Below are positions 31,959 through 39,971 of a stretch of DNA of 64,000 bases, one piece after another; position 1 is the stretch's first letter; the number at the start of each line of letters is the position of its first letter. Below the pieces are notes generated by a model. That model was not told the DNA's origin. It did no database searches and worked only from the letters and a program-made list of their open reading frames with translations. The stretch is from Micromonospora chaiyaphumensis (GTDB lineage: Bacteria; Actinomycetota; Actinomycetes; Mycobacteriales; Micromonosporaceae), in contig NZ_FMCS01000001.1 in assembly GCF_900091435.1 (NCBI RefSeq), positions 124,001-188,000 of the forward strand. Direction: 5' to 3'. The position numbers and the translations under genes were made by a program.

Positions 31959-33506
31959 TCAGGAGGCGTGCGTCACCTCGCTGTCCCAGATCTGCGACCA
32001 GGGGCGGCGCAGGCCGCGGCAGACGAAGATCGGCTCGCCGTTCTCGTCGTTGTCCACGTCGACCCGCTGGTCGACCCGGCCGGCCTCGGTGACCTCGGTG
32101 AACCAGGCGCGCAGGCGATCGGGGCGCTCCCAGCCGACGGCGATGACCAGGTCGGCGTCGTCGGCCGGGCGGCCGAACGAGGCCATGCTGTTGTGCCCGG
32201 AGTAGGCCCGGGGCAGGCCGCGGGCCGGGCCGTAGCGGGCCAGCGCGCCGGCCTCGCCGTAGTTGCCGGTGAGCACGACGGCGCGGGCCTGTTCCCCGGG
32301 CGGCAGGTTCCGGTGCACGGCGGCGACCGAGTCGGCGAAGGCCGGCCAGCCGATGGTCTCGCCCGCGTCGTAGTTGACGTCGACCACGAACCCCGGCAGC
32401 CGGTCGGCGGGCAGGGTGGGCAGCAGCAGGATCGCGCTGCTGGCGACCATGAGGGCGGCGGCGGTGGCGAGCAGCGCCTGCCGGGCCCGGGCGGCGCCGC
32501 GCCGCGCCCAGTCGGCGGTGACCACGGCGCCGGCCGCGGTGAGCACGAGCAGCAGCGGGGCGTCGTAGTAGCCCTTGCCGCCGGCGAGCAGGACGATCGC
32601 GAACACCACGAGCCACGCCCAGCCGATCGCCCGGTACGCCGCCCAGGCGGGCCGGCGCAGCAACGCGACCAGGCCGGCGATCCAGACCGGGGTGGCGAAC
32701 GGGCTGATGATGATCAGTTGGAGCACCACGGCGTCGAGGCGGCCGCTGTAGGAGCTGTCGCCGTCGGCGATCGACGAGGCCACCGAGAGCTGGGGGAAGC
32801 CGTGCGCGGCCTGCCAGGCGACGTAGGGCACGGAGAGCAGGACGGCGATGCCGGCGCCGGCCAGCACCCACCGGTCGCGCAGCAGCCGGCGCGGGCCCGC
32901 GATCAGCACCCCGGCCAGCAGGCCGACGCCGAGCAGCGCGGGCAGCAGCTTGTTGAGCATGCCCACGCCGAGCACCAGCCCGAGGGCGAGCGCCCACCGG
33001 GTGTCGCCGGTGCGCAGCATCCGCACCGCGAACCAGGCCGCGGCGAGCCAGACGAGCAGGTCGACCGTGGTGGTGCTGAGCAGGTGACCGGGGGCGAGCA
33101 CCACCCCCGCCGCGGCGGCCAGCACGGCGGCGGCCAGCTGGGTGCCCCGGCCGGCGCCGAACTCCCGGGCGAGCGCCGCGACCAGCACCACCGCCGCGCC
33201 GGCGATCAGCGCCGACGGGGTGCGCAGCAGCACCAGATTGCCGGGCGCGACGGTGTCGGCCAGCCGGGCGAGGGCGGGCACGAGCGAGCCCTGGTCGACG
33301 TAGCCCCAGTCGAGGTGCCGGCCGCAGAGCAGGAAGTAGAGCTCGTCGCGGTGGTAGCCGTAGCGGCCGGCGAGCAGCAGCAGCACGGCGGTGACGGCCC
33401 CGCCGACCAGCCAGGGTGCGGCGGTACGCGGCCCGGGCGGCGGGGTCGTCGGCGCGGCGGACGCCCCGGTGCCGGGGCGGTCGAGGTCGGTGACGGGTTC
33501 GGCCAC
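31959..33506 (-). CDS. GT39-type integral membrane glycosyltransferase (ArnT-like)
   Basis: About 515 residues with 11-13 predicted transmembrane helices. The first periplasmic loop contains YGYHRDELYFLLCGRHLDWG and YVDQGSLVPALARL (near residues 48-80), including the DE acidic pair typical of ArnT/PMT enzymes that use polyprenyl-phosphate sugars. A soluble C-terminal part (about 390-515) follows. GTG 33506 is chosen; upstream sequence in frame lacks family similarity. The acceptor is unknown; the polyprenol mannose synthase at 7233 could supply donor. Confidence 0.85.
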   Translation of the reverse strand: MAEPVTDLDRPGTGASAAPTTPPPGPRTAAPWLVGGAVTAVLLLLAGRYGYHRDELYFLLCGRHLDWGYVDQGSLVPALARLADTVAPGNLVLLRTPSALIAGAAVVLVAALAREFGAGRGTQLAAAVLAAAAGVVLAPGHLLSTTTVDLLVWLAAAWFAVRMLRTGDTRWALALGLVLGVGMLNKLLPALLGVGLLAGVLIAGPRRLLRDRWVLAGAGIAVLLSVPYVAWQAAHGFPQLSVASSIADGDSSYSGRLDAVVLQLIIISPFATPVWIAGLVALLRRPAWAAYRAIGWAWLVVFAIVLLAGGKGYYDAPLLLVLTAAGAVVTADWARRGAARARQALLATAAALMVASSAILLLPTLPADRLPGFVVDVNYDAGETIGWPAFADSVAAVHRNLPPGEQARAVVLTGNYGEAGALARYGPARGLPRAYSGHNSMASFGRPADDADLVIAVGWERPDRLRAWFTEVTEAGRVDQRVDVDNDENGEPIFVCRGLRRPWSQIWDSEVTHAS

Positions 33507-33604
33507 GTGTCCATGATGGTCCCGCCGGGCCACCTCACGCTGCCCCGCGACACCCGGACCGAAATCGGTACCGGCCGCCGGTCGCCACGACTAGCGTGCC
33601 CGGG

Positions 33605-34090
33605 ATGCGCATCCGGGACTACGCCGAGACCGACTGGGCCCAGGTCTGGCCGATCGTCGAGGACGTCATCGTCGCCCAGGAGACCTTCCCCTACGACCCG
33701 ACGTGGCCGGAGGAGGTGGCCCACGAGGTGTGGGTGGAACGGCCGCCGGGCCGCACCGTTGTCGCCGAGGAGGACGGGACGGTGCTCGGCACCGCGAAGA
33801 TGGGGCCGAACCGGTCGGGGCCGGGCGCGCACGTGGCCACGGCCAGTTTCCTGGTGGCCGCCGGCGCCCGGGGCCGCGGCGTCGGCCGGGCCCTGTGCGA
33901 GCACGCCCTGGACTGGGCCCGGCGGCAGGGCTTCGCCGCCATGCAGTTCAACGCCGTGGTGGAGGCCAACACGGCGGCCGTCGAGCTGTACCGGCGGCTC
34001 GGCTTCACGGTCGTCGGCACCGTGCCGGAGTCGTTCGCGCATCCCACGCTCGGGCGGGTGGGGCTGCACGTCATGCACCGCTTCCTGTGA
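33605..34090 (+). CDS. GNAT N-acetyltransferase
   Basis: A 161-residue GNAT. MRIRDYAETDWAQVWPIVED opens the fold, the acetyl-CoA loop is GARGRGVGRALCEHAL near residues 91-106, and the last helix ANTAAVELYRRLGF is near 127-140. The QETFPYDPTWPEE stretch near residue 27 is typical of a common actinobacterial subfamily. ATG 33605 is preferred over GTG 33596. Substrate unknown. Confidence 0.86.
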   Translation: MRIRDYAETDWAQVWPIVEDVIVAQETFPYDPTWPEEVAHEVWVERPPGRTVVAEEDGTVLGTAKMGPNRSGPGAHVATASFLVAAGARGRGVGRALCEHALDWARRQGFAAMQFNAVVEANTAAVELYRRLGFTVVGTVPESFAHPTLGRVGLHVMHRFL

Positions 34091-34117
34091 ACGGCGCGGA
34101 CGGGCGAGGATGGACCG

Positions 34118-34513
34118 ATGAGCACTGAGCCGATCGAGCTGGCCGCCGCCCTGGCGCGCTTCGACCAGCTGTGGAGTCCACGCATCGTCACCACCGTCAA
34201 CGACTACGACGTCCGGATCGCCAAGGTGGCCGGCGAGCACGTCTGGCACGCCCACGACCACACCGACGAGTTCTTCCTGGTGCTCGACGGCGAGCTGCGC
34301 ATCGCCCTGCGCGACGGCGCGGACGGCGCGGAACGCGAGGTGGTGCTGCCGCGCGGCGCCGTGTTCGTGGTGCCGCGCGGGGTGGAGCACCGGCCCTCCG
34401 CGCCGGACGGCGCGTCGATCCTCATGTTCGAGCCGTCCGGCACGTCCAGTGTGGGGGAGCGGCACGACGAGGTGCCCGGGCACGTGGACGCCACCACCGG
34501 CCACCGGCTCTAG
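34118..34513 (+). CDS. Small cupin protein
   Basis: A 131-residue cupin. Motif 1 is near residues 42-58 (HVWHAHDHTDEFFLVLDGEL) with two histidines and a glutamate, and motif 2 near 85-95 (VVPRGVEHRPSAP) with the last histidine. It starts 27 bp after the GNAT gene, possibly in one transcript. Many such single cupins accept a metal and have unknown activity. Confidence 0.82.
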   Translation: MSTEPIELAAALARFDQLWSPRIVTTVNDYDVRIAKVAGEHVWHAHDHTDEFFLVLDGELRIALRDGADGAEREVVLPRGAVFVVPRGVEHRPSAPDGASILMFEPSGTSSVGERHDEVPGHVDATTGHRL

Positions 34514-34524
34514 GCCGGCCCGCC

Positions 34525-35761
34525 TCAGCGTCCGGCCGGTGCGGGCTCCGCGACGGCCGGCGGGGCCGGGGCCGGCCAGCCCAGCCGGCGTACGCCGGGG
34601 ACGGCCGCCGTCCCGACGCAGGCCACCAGGACCAGCGCCCCGGCCACCGCGAGGGGGGCCGGGGCGCCCCACGCTCCGGCCGCGAGCGGGGCGAGGGCGT
34701 ACCCGAGCGGCATGGCGCCCAGCGACATCAGCCAGTCGTACGAGGTGACCCGGGCGAGCACCTCGGGCGGGAACTGGCCCTGCACCACGGTCTCCCACAC
34801 GGGGTTGAGGAAGCCGAGGGCGATCAGCGCGAGGCAGTAGGCGGAGACGGTCACCGGGGCGGGCGCGGCGGCGGCGAGCAGCAGCAGGGGCGCCGCGTAC
34901 GCGGCGAGGGCCAGGTTGCCCAGCAGCACCGGCCGGCGGGGGCGGGCCCGGGCGGCGAGCAGCGACCCGGCGAGCAGGCCGATCGCGCCGGCCTGCTGGA
35001 GCAGCACCCAGACGCCCTCGCCGCCGAGGCGGTCCACGGCGACCACCGGGCCGAGGGTGAGCAGCACCGCCGGCGGCGCCGTTCCAGACGCCGTGGGCGA
35101 GCAGGCTGCTCCAGTACCAGTCGCGGGCGCGGACCTCGCGCCAGCCGAACACCAGGTCGGCGCGCAGCGACCGGTGCGGGACGGGCACGTGCCGCACCCG
35201 GATGACGGCCAGCAGCGCGGCGCTGACCGCGAACGAGGCGGCGTCGAGCACGAACGCCCAGCCCGGTCCGGCGGTCCAGACCAGCAGCCCGGCCAGGGCC
35301 GGCCCGGCCAGGCGGCTGGCGTTGCCGGTGGCGCCCATGAGCGCGTTGGCCCGCTGCCGGCCGTCGGCGTCGACGGTGCCGGCGACCAGTGGGGACGAGG
35401 TCGGCATGGCGAACGCCGACGCCGCGCCGCCGACGGCGCTGGCCACCGCGAGGTGGGTCAGGGTGGGTGCGCCGCCGAGCAGTTCGACGCCGACGACCAG
35501 TTGGGCGACGCAGCGCACCAGGTCGGTGCCGAGGGCCACGCGCCGGGCGTCGAAGCGGTCGGCGACGACGCCGCCAAGGGGGAGCAGCAGCAGCCGGGGC
35601 ACCATCGCGCAGCCGAGCACCACGGCGAGGGCGGTGGTGGAGCCGGTGGCCCGCAGCACGGCCAGCGCCAGTGCGGTGGGCACCACGGCGTCGCCGAGCG
35701 CGGAGACGGTGCGGCCGAGGAACAGCAGGCGGAAGGCGCGGAGCCGGAGGGGATGCGTCAC
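34525..35761 (-). pseudogene. MFS transporter broken by a single-base insertion
   Basis: The N-terminal frame from GTG 35761 (VTHPLRLRAFRLLFLGRTVS...; helices 1-6) runs to GVWNGAAGG near 35075. The C-terminal half continues one frame over (VLLTLGPVVAVDRLGGEGVW...; helices 7-12) to the stop at 34525. The minus strand reads GCCGCCGGCGGTGCTGCTC; removing one G restores GAA-VLLTLGP as expected for the family. Together the two parts make a complete ~412-residue drug-type MFS protein. Either a recent pseudogene or a sequencing error. It is divergent from the MarR gene, its probable regulator. Confidence 0.78.
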
Positions 35762-35767
35762 TCCGGG

Positions 35768-35808
35768 AGGATACTTCGACGCCGAATATTTCGACAACGA
35801 ATATTTCG
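35768..35808. promoter_or_regulatory. Triple 15-bp-spaced repeats, probable MarR operator
   Basis: CGAATATTTCG occurs at 35783-35793 and 35798-35808. A degenerate copy (AGGATACTTCG, 8 of 11) is at 35768-35778, giving a strict 15-bp period. The units are AT-rich and nearly palindromic (GAATATTTC), which stands out in this DNA. They lie between the divergent MFS start (35761) and the MarR start (35830), the expected place for the operator. Confidence 0.75.
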
Positions 35809-35829
35809 GCGTCGGCGTACCGTTGGCGG

Positions 35830-36333
35830 ATGACCGACCGCGACCCCGTCGACGAGCACGTCGAACGCTGGCTGCCCGTGGTTCCCGACCTCGACCCCGA
35901 CATCGAGGGTGCGGTCGTCCGGATGTCGCTGCTCAGCCGGCACCTGCGCGAGGTGAAGGACCGGGCGCTGGCCGCACTCGACCTTCAGGAGAAGGAGTAC
36001 GGCACCCTGCACGCCCTCGCCGGCCGGGGCGGCCGGGCCGCGCCCTCGGAGATCGCCGGTGACCTGCGGATGGCACCCGCCTCGATCACGGCCCGGATGG
36101 ACGCGCTGGTCCGCCGGGGCTTCGTGCGGCGGATCCCGTCCGAGGTGGACCGCCGCCGGATCGACGTGGAGCTCACCGACGCCGGCCGGGCCGCGTGGCA
36201 GCGTGCCATGGGGGTGGTCGGCGACGAGGAGCACCGGGTCCTCGGCGTGCTGACCGCGGCGGAGCGGCGGGTCCTGTCCGACCTGCTCCGCCGGGTCGCC
36301 CTGGCGGCCGGGTCACCGCCGGGCCGGATCTGA
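35830..36333 (+). CDS. MarR-family transcriptional regulator
   Basis: A 167-residue MarR protein. The winged helix covers about residues 55-115: LQEKEYGTLHALAGRGG, then SEIAGDLRMAPASITARMDALVRRGFVRR and the wing SEVDRRRIDVELTDAG. Helices at both ends form the dimer interface. It is divergent from the (frameshifted) MFS transporter with direct/palindromic repeats between, the classic MarR-pump layout. ATG 35830 lacks a strong Shine-Dalgarno and may be near-leaderless. Confidence 0.9.
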   Translation: MTDRDPVDEHVERWLPVVPDLDPDIEGAVVRMSLLSRHLREVKDRALAALDLQEKEYGTLHALAGRGGRAAPSEIAGDLRMAPASITARMDALVRRGFVRRIPSEVDRRRIDVELTDAGRAAWQRAMGVVGDEEHRVLGVLTAAERRVLSDLLRRVALAAGSPPGRI

Positions 36334-36402
36334 GCGCCCGCACTGTCGGTGGGCGGGACTAGGTTGGTGACCGACCAGCCAACGGCCGTCCAGGGAGGCG
36401 CC

Positions 36403-36969
36403 ATGAGCACGCTCGTCGACCGACCGCACACCGCCCTGCTCGTCATCGACGTGCAGAACGGCGTCGTCCAGCACGCCCACGACCGGGACCGGGTGGTCGG
36501 CAACATCGCCACCCTCGTCGACCGGGCCCGCGCGGCCGGCGTCGAGGTCGTCTGGGTGCAGCACCGCAGCGAGGAGCTGCCCACCGGCAGCGAGCAGTGG
36601 CAGTACGTGCCCGAGCTGGTGCGCCGCGACGGCGAGGCGCTGGTGCACAAGGCCTGGGGCGACTCGTTCGAGGAGACCGACCTGGAGTCCGTCCTCGCCA
36701 CCCGGGGCGTCAGCCGGCTCGTCGTGACCGGCGCGCAGACCGACGCGTGCATCCGCTCGACGCTGCACGGCGCGATCACCCGTGGCTACGACGCGACGCT
36801 GGTCGCCGACGCGCACACCACCGAGGACCTCTCGGCCTACGGCGCCCCGGCGCCCGAGCAGGTCATCGCGCACACCAACCTCTACTGGCGGTTCCACTCC
36901 GCGCCCGGCCGCACCGCCGGCACGGTCGACACCGCCGACGTCGACTTCGCCGCGCCGGTCCCCGCCTGA
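36403..36969 (+). CDS. Isochorismatase-like cysteine hydrolase
   Basis: A 188-residue protein of the isochorismatase/nicotinamidase superfamily. The catalytic aspartate is in LLVIDVQNG (near residue 17), the lysine in LVHKAWGDSFEET (near 83) and the cysteine in GAQTDACIRST (near 116). The usual cis-peptide region (VVTGAQTD) is intact. ATG 36403 has GGGAGGCGCC upstream. A hydrolase for an amide or ester; the exact substrate is unknown. Confidence 0.88.
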   Translation: MSTLVDRPHTALLVIDVQNGVVQHAHDRDRVVGNIATLVDRARAAGVEVVWVQHRSEELPTGSEQWQYVPELVRRDGEALVHKAWGDSFEETDLESVLATRGVSRLVVTGAQTDACIRSTLHGAITRGYDATLVADAHTTEDLSAYGAPAPEQVIAHTNLYWRFHSAPGRTAGTVDTADVDFAAPVPA

Positions 36970-37069
36970 GCCGAGCCGCCGGCGCCGGCCCTCCCGGCCA
37001 CGGATCGCCGCTGGTCATTCGGCGGAAATTCCGTGGCCGCCCGGGCGCGGGCGCTGGCAGGCTGCCGTC

Positions 37070-37591
37070 ATGAGTGCACAGACCCTCGCGGGGGCGCTCG
37101 CCGACGAGCGCCGCCGCGCCGTGTTCGCCGCGATCGTGCTCGGCGCCGGGGACATCCCCGCCGTCGTGTCCCGCACCGGGCTGTCCGCCCGCGACGCCGC
37201 CACCGCGGTCCGCCGGCTCACCGACGTCGGCGTGCTGACCGAAGACGGGGCCGGGCTGCGGGTCGACGGCGAACGGCTGCGGGACTACGCGCGCGCCGGC
37301 GGCCCGCCCGCGCCGGCCCCGGCGGCGGACCCCCGGGAGACGATCCTGCGCACCTTCCTCCGGGACGGCACGCTGACCCGGCTGCCCGCCCAGCGCGGCC
37401 GCCGCCGGGTGCTGCTGGAGCACATCACCGAGCGCTCCTTCGAACCGGGCGTGCGCTATCCGGAACGGGCCGTCGACGACGCGCTGCGGCGCTGGTGCGA
37501 GGGCGGCGAGGCCGACCACGTGACGCTGCGCCGCTACCTGGTCGACGACCTGCTGCTCACCCGGGACCACGGCGTCTACTGGCGACCCTGA
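37070..37591 (+). CDS. DUF2087 protein with N-terminal winged helix-like domain
   Basis: A 173-residue protein. Residues 1-72 look like a small winged helix (LADERRRAVFAAIVLGAGDI, then VSRTGLSARDAATAVRRLTDVGVL). Residues 95-170 are the DUF2087 domain (ILRTFLRDGTLTRLPAQRGRRRVLLEHI...YPERAVDDALRRWCE...RRYLVDDLLLTRDHGVYWR). Likely a DNA-binding regulator; the effector is unknown. Confidence 0.82.
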   Translation: MSAQTLAGALADERRRAVFAAIVLGAGDIPAVVSRTGLSARDAATAVRRLTDVGVLTEDGAGLRVDGERLRDYARAGGPPAPAPAADPRETILRTFLRDGTLTRLPAQRGRRRVLLEHITERSFEPGVRYPERAVDDALRRWCEGGEADHVTLRRYLVDDLLLTRDHGVYWRP

Positions 37592-37684
37592 CCCCCGGAA
37601 AAGCCGTTGACCGGCCGGTGAGGATCGAGCGGGAGCACCTGGACCACCCACCGCACCGCCCCCGACACGGCCGACGCGCGGATC

Positions 37685-38140
37685 GTGCTGCGCGAGTACC
37701 TGGCCGAGATGGTCCGCCGCTGGCACGGCCGGCCCGAGCGGCCGGGTGAGGTGAGCGCCGCCCTCGCCGAGTCGCCGAGCGACGACCTGGCCCCACCCAC
37801 CGGGCTGCTCCTGCTGGCCCGCCGTAACGGGCACCTGGCCGGTTGCGCGGGGCTGCGCTGGCGGCCCGGCTGGGCGGAGCTGACCCGGGTCTACGTCCGC
37901 CCGGCGCACCGCGGCGCCGGCGGCGGGGCGGCGCTGCTCGCCGCCGTCGAGACGTACGCGCGGGGCGCGGGAGTGGACCGGATCCGGCTGGACACGCGCA
38001 GCGACCTCGTGGAGGCACGCGCCCTGTACGCGCGGCACGGCTACCGGGAGATCCCCGCCTTCAACGCCGACCGGTACGCCCAGCACTGGTTCGAGAAGCT
38101 GCTGCCGGCCCGGGTTGACGACGCGCTCCCAGCGCGCTAA
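37685..38140 (+). CDS. GNAT N-acetyltransferase with uncertain start
   Basis: A 151-residue GNAT: acetyl-CoA loop HRGAGGGAALLAAVE near residues 75-89 and SDLVEARALYARHGYREIPAFN near 106-127. GTG 37685 is the only start codon in frame. However, the 20 codons before it (ending TTHRTAPDTADARI) read like a genuine N-terminus and stop only at a TGA near 37620, with no ATG or GTG. The original start codon may have been lost, or translation begins at the internal GTG without a clear Shine-Dalgarno. Confidence 0.75.
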   Translation: MLREYLAEMVRRWHGRPERPGEVSAALAESPSDDLAPPTGLLLLARRNGHLAGCAGLRWRPGWAELTRVYVRPAHRGAGGGAALLAAVETYARGAGVDRIRLDTRSDLVEARALYARHGYREIPAFNADRYAQHWFEKLLPARVDDALPAR

Positions 38141-38143
38141 AAC
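38115..38143 (+). promoter_or_regulatory. Candidate promoter of hsp20
   Basis: TTGACG (38115-38120), a 17-bp spacer, then TAAAAC (38138-38143) forms a good vegetative promoter overlapping the 3' end of the GNAT gene. The start point would be near 38150, immediately before the HAIR element. Confidence 0.6.
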
Positions 38144-38156
38144 AAGAAATCGAGAA

Positions 38157-38177
38157 CTTGAGTCACCCCGACTCAAC
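38157..38177. promoter_or_regulatory. HAIR-type element (HspR operator) before hsp20
   Basis: CTTGAGT-N7-ACTCAAC matches the HspR-associated inverted repeat CTTGAGT-N7-ACTCAAG at all but the last base. It lies about 40 bp upstream of the hsp20 ATG and just downstream of the proposed promoter, where a bound HspR would block transcription. HspR itself is not in the window. Confidence 0.88.
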
Positions 38178-38215
38178 TTGACACCTTCGGCCAGGAGAAC
38201 CGAGGAGGCACGGCC

Positions 38216-38641
38216 ATGTTGATGCGTACCGACCCGTTCCGTGAGATCGACCGGCTCGCCGAGCAGTTCTTCGGCACCACGGCCCGCCCGGCGGTCATGC
38301 ACCTCGACGCCTACCGCGACGGCGACTTCTTCTACGCCGCCTTCGACCTGCCCGGCGTCGATCCGGACAGCATCGACTGCACGGTGGAGCGCAACGTGCT
38401 GACCGTCCGCGCCGAGCGGCGGCGACCCGACGGCGACGCCGTCGAACTGGTGGCGGCCGAGCGGCCGATGGGCACCTTCACCCGGCAGCTCTTCCTGGGC
38501 GACACGCTCGACACCGACAAGCTGGAGGCCGGCTACGAGAACGGGGTGCTGACCCTGCGCATCCCGATCTCCGAGCGGGCCAAGCCGCGCCGGATCGCCG
38601 TCTCCGCGGCGAGCAACGGCCGCCGGGAGATCAGCGCCTGA
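38216..38641 (+). CDS. Hsp20/alpha-crystallin small heat shock protein
   Basis: A 141-residue small heat shock protein. The alpha-crystallin domain spans about residues 30-125: FFYAAFDLPGVDPDSIDCTVERNVLTV, GTFTRQLFLGD and the signature YENGVLTLRIPISE near the end. It holds unfolding proteins in a refoldable state. ATG 38216 follows GAGGAGGC; ATG 38222 is an alternative. Expression is probably heat-induced by release of HspR from the adjacent HAIR site. Confidence 0.92.
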   Translation: MLMRTDPFREIDRLAEQFFGTTARPAVMHLDAYRDGDFFYAAFDLPGVDPDSIDCTVERNVLTVRAERRRPDGDAVELVAAERPMGTFTRQLFLGDTLDTDKLEAGYENGVLTLRIPISERAKPRRIAVSAASNGRREISA

Positions 38642-38675
38642 CCCGGCGCAGCACAGGAAAGATCAGCGCCTGACC
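38629..38675. repeat. Short direct repeat at the end of hsp20
   Basis: GATCAGCGCCTGACC occurs at 38629-38643 (end of hsp20 with its stop) and again at 38661-38675, a 32-bp period. It looks like a small local duplication of the gene's end. No function suggested. Confidence 0.6.
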
Positions 38676-38700
38676 AGCGCCACCGGGTGAGCCCGAGGCG

Positions 38701-39735
38701 TCAGGGACCTGGGTGAGCGGGGGTGGCCGGGGAACCGGCCGCCCCCGCCGGCGTATCCGGGGCGGCGGGGTAGAGCCGCGCCAGGGCGTGCGCCGTGGCG
38801 GCGAGGCGCTCGCGCAGCTCGGCCGGCTCCAGCACCTCCACCTCCGCGCCGAGCTTGAGCAGCTCGGTGTGGGCGTGTTTCACCGACTCGATCGGCACGG
38901 TGGTCTCCAGCCAGCCGTCCGGGCCGGGCTCGCCGGCCGCCGCCCGGGCGCCCCGGCTCATCTCCGGCGGGAAGACGTACGGCATGAACTCCAGCGCCGC
39001 CACGGTCAGCCGGATCCGGGCCCGGTCGCGGTAGACGTCCCGCTCGTAGCGCTCGGTCCACTCCCGCCAGTAGTCGGCCAGGTCGAAGTCGGCGGGCCGC
39101 TCGTGGCGCTCGTCGGTGACCCCCACGTCGAGGACGGCACCGACCCGGTAGGTGCGCACCTGGTCGTCGCAGCGGGCCACCAGATACCACCGGCCCGCCT
39201 TGAGCACCACGCCCAGCGGGGCGACCACCCGGGTCACCTCGCGCGGCGCCCGCCAGCGCCGGTAGCGCATCTCCACGAGCCGGTCCTCCCACACCGCCCG
39301 GGCCAGCGCGGCCAGGTGCGGGGTGGGTTCGGGATGCCGGAACCAGCCGGGCGCGTCCAGGTGGAACCGCTGCCGGGCCCGGCCACCCCGGTCGGCCAGC
39401 TCGCCGGGGAGCGCGGCGAGCAGCTTCAGCTCGGCGGCCGCCACCACCGGCCCGAGGCCCAGGTCGGCGGCGGGGCCGGGCATCCCGGCGAGGAACAGCG
39501 CCTCGGCCTCCGGCGCGGTCAGCCCGGTCAGCCGGGTCCGGTAGCCCTCCAGCAGCTGGTAGCCGCCGGCCGGGCCGCGGTCGGCGTACACGGGGACGCC
39601 GGCGGCGCCGAGCGAGTCGACGTCCCGGTAGACGGTCCGGACCGAGACCTCCAAGGCGTCGGCGAGCTCCTGGGCGGTCATCCGGCCCCGGGTCTGCAGG
39701 AGCAGCAGCAGGGAGACCAGGCGGCTGGCACGCAC
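38701..39735 (-). CDS. WYL-domain transcriptional regulator (HTH_11/DeoR-type head)
   Basis: About 344 residues. An N-terminal winged helix (RLVSLLLLLQTRGRMTAQEL, ADALEVSVRTVYRDVDSLGAAGVPVYADRGPAGGYQL in order; residues 3-60) is followed by a WYL domain (near 140-220: WEDRLVEMRYRRW, GVVLKAGRWYLVARCDDQVRTYRV) and a C-terminal WCX extension. It binds DNA and senses a nucleotide or nucleic-acid ligand. GTG 39735 is used; no Shine-Dalgarno is seen, suggesting a leaderless transcript. The target is unknown; the nearest divergent gene is only an ABC-F relic. Confidence 0.85.
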   Translation of the reverse strand: MRASRLVSLLLLLQTRGRMTAQELADALEVSVRTVYRDVDSLGAAGVPVYADRGPAGGYQLLEGYRTRLTGLTAPEAEALFLAGMPGPAADLGLGPVVAAAELKLLAALPGELADRGGRARQRFHLDAPGWFRHPEPTPHLAALARAVWEDRLVEMRYRRWRAPREVTRVVAPLGVVLKAGRWYLVARCDDQVRTYRVGAVLDVGVTDERHERPADFDLADYWREWTERYERDVYRDRARIRLTVAALEFMPYVFPPEMSRGARAAAGEPGPDGWLETTVPIESVKHAHTELLKLGAEVEVLEPAELRERLAATAHALARLYPAAPDTPAGAAGSPATPAHPGP

Positions 39736-39781
39736 GCCGTGACGGTATCCCGCGCCGGAAATCCGCTGGCGGCCCGGCCCG

Positions 39782-39916
39782 GTGGTCGAGGCGGCGTTGC
39801 GCGAGTTCCGCGGCACGGTGGTGATGGTCAGCCACGACACCTGGTTCGCCGAGGCGGTCGGGGGCGGCCGACGGTGGCGGCTGGACGCCGGCCGGCTGGT
39901 GGAGGAGACGGCGTGA
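39782..39916 (+). pseudogene. C-terminal relic of an ABC-F ATPase
   Basis: The frame reads VVEAALREFRGTVVMVSHDT, then WFAEAVGGGRRWRLDAGRLV and EETA before TGA 39914-39916. This is the end of the second ATPase domain of an ABC-F protein (strand before the H-loop, VSHD, and C-terminal strands). Walker A, signature and Walker B of both domains are absent, so only about 44 of roughly 550 residues remain. It lies between the divergent WYL regulator and a tyrosine recombinase. ABC-F proteins commonly give ribosome protection. Confidence 0.7.
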
Positions 39917-39971
39917 GATCGTCGGGCGCGCCTCGTCGCGAATAGCCCGGCCGGCTGAGAGCCTTTCTCAC

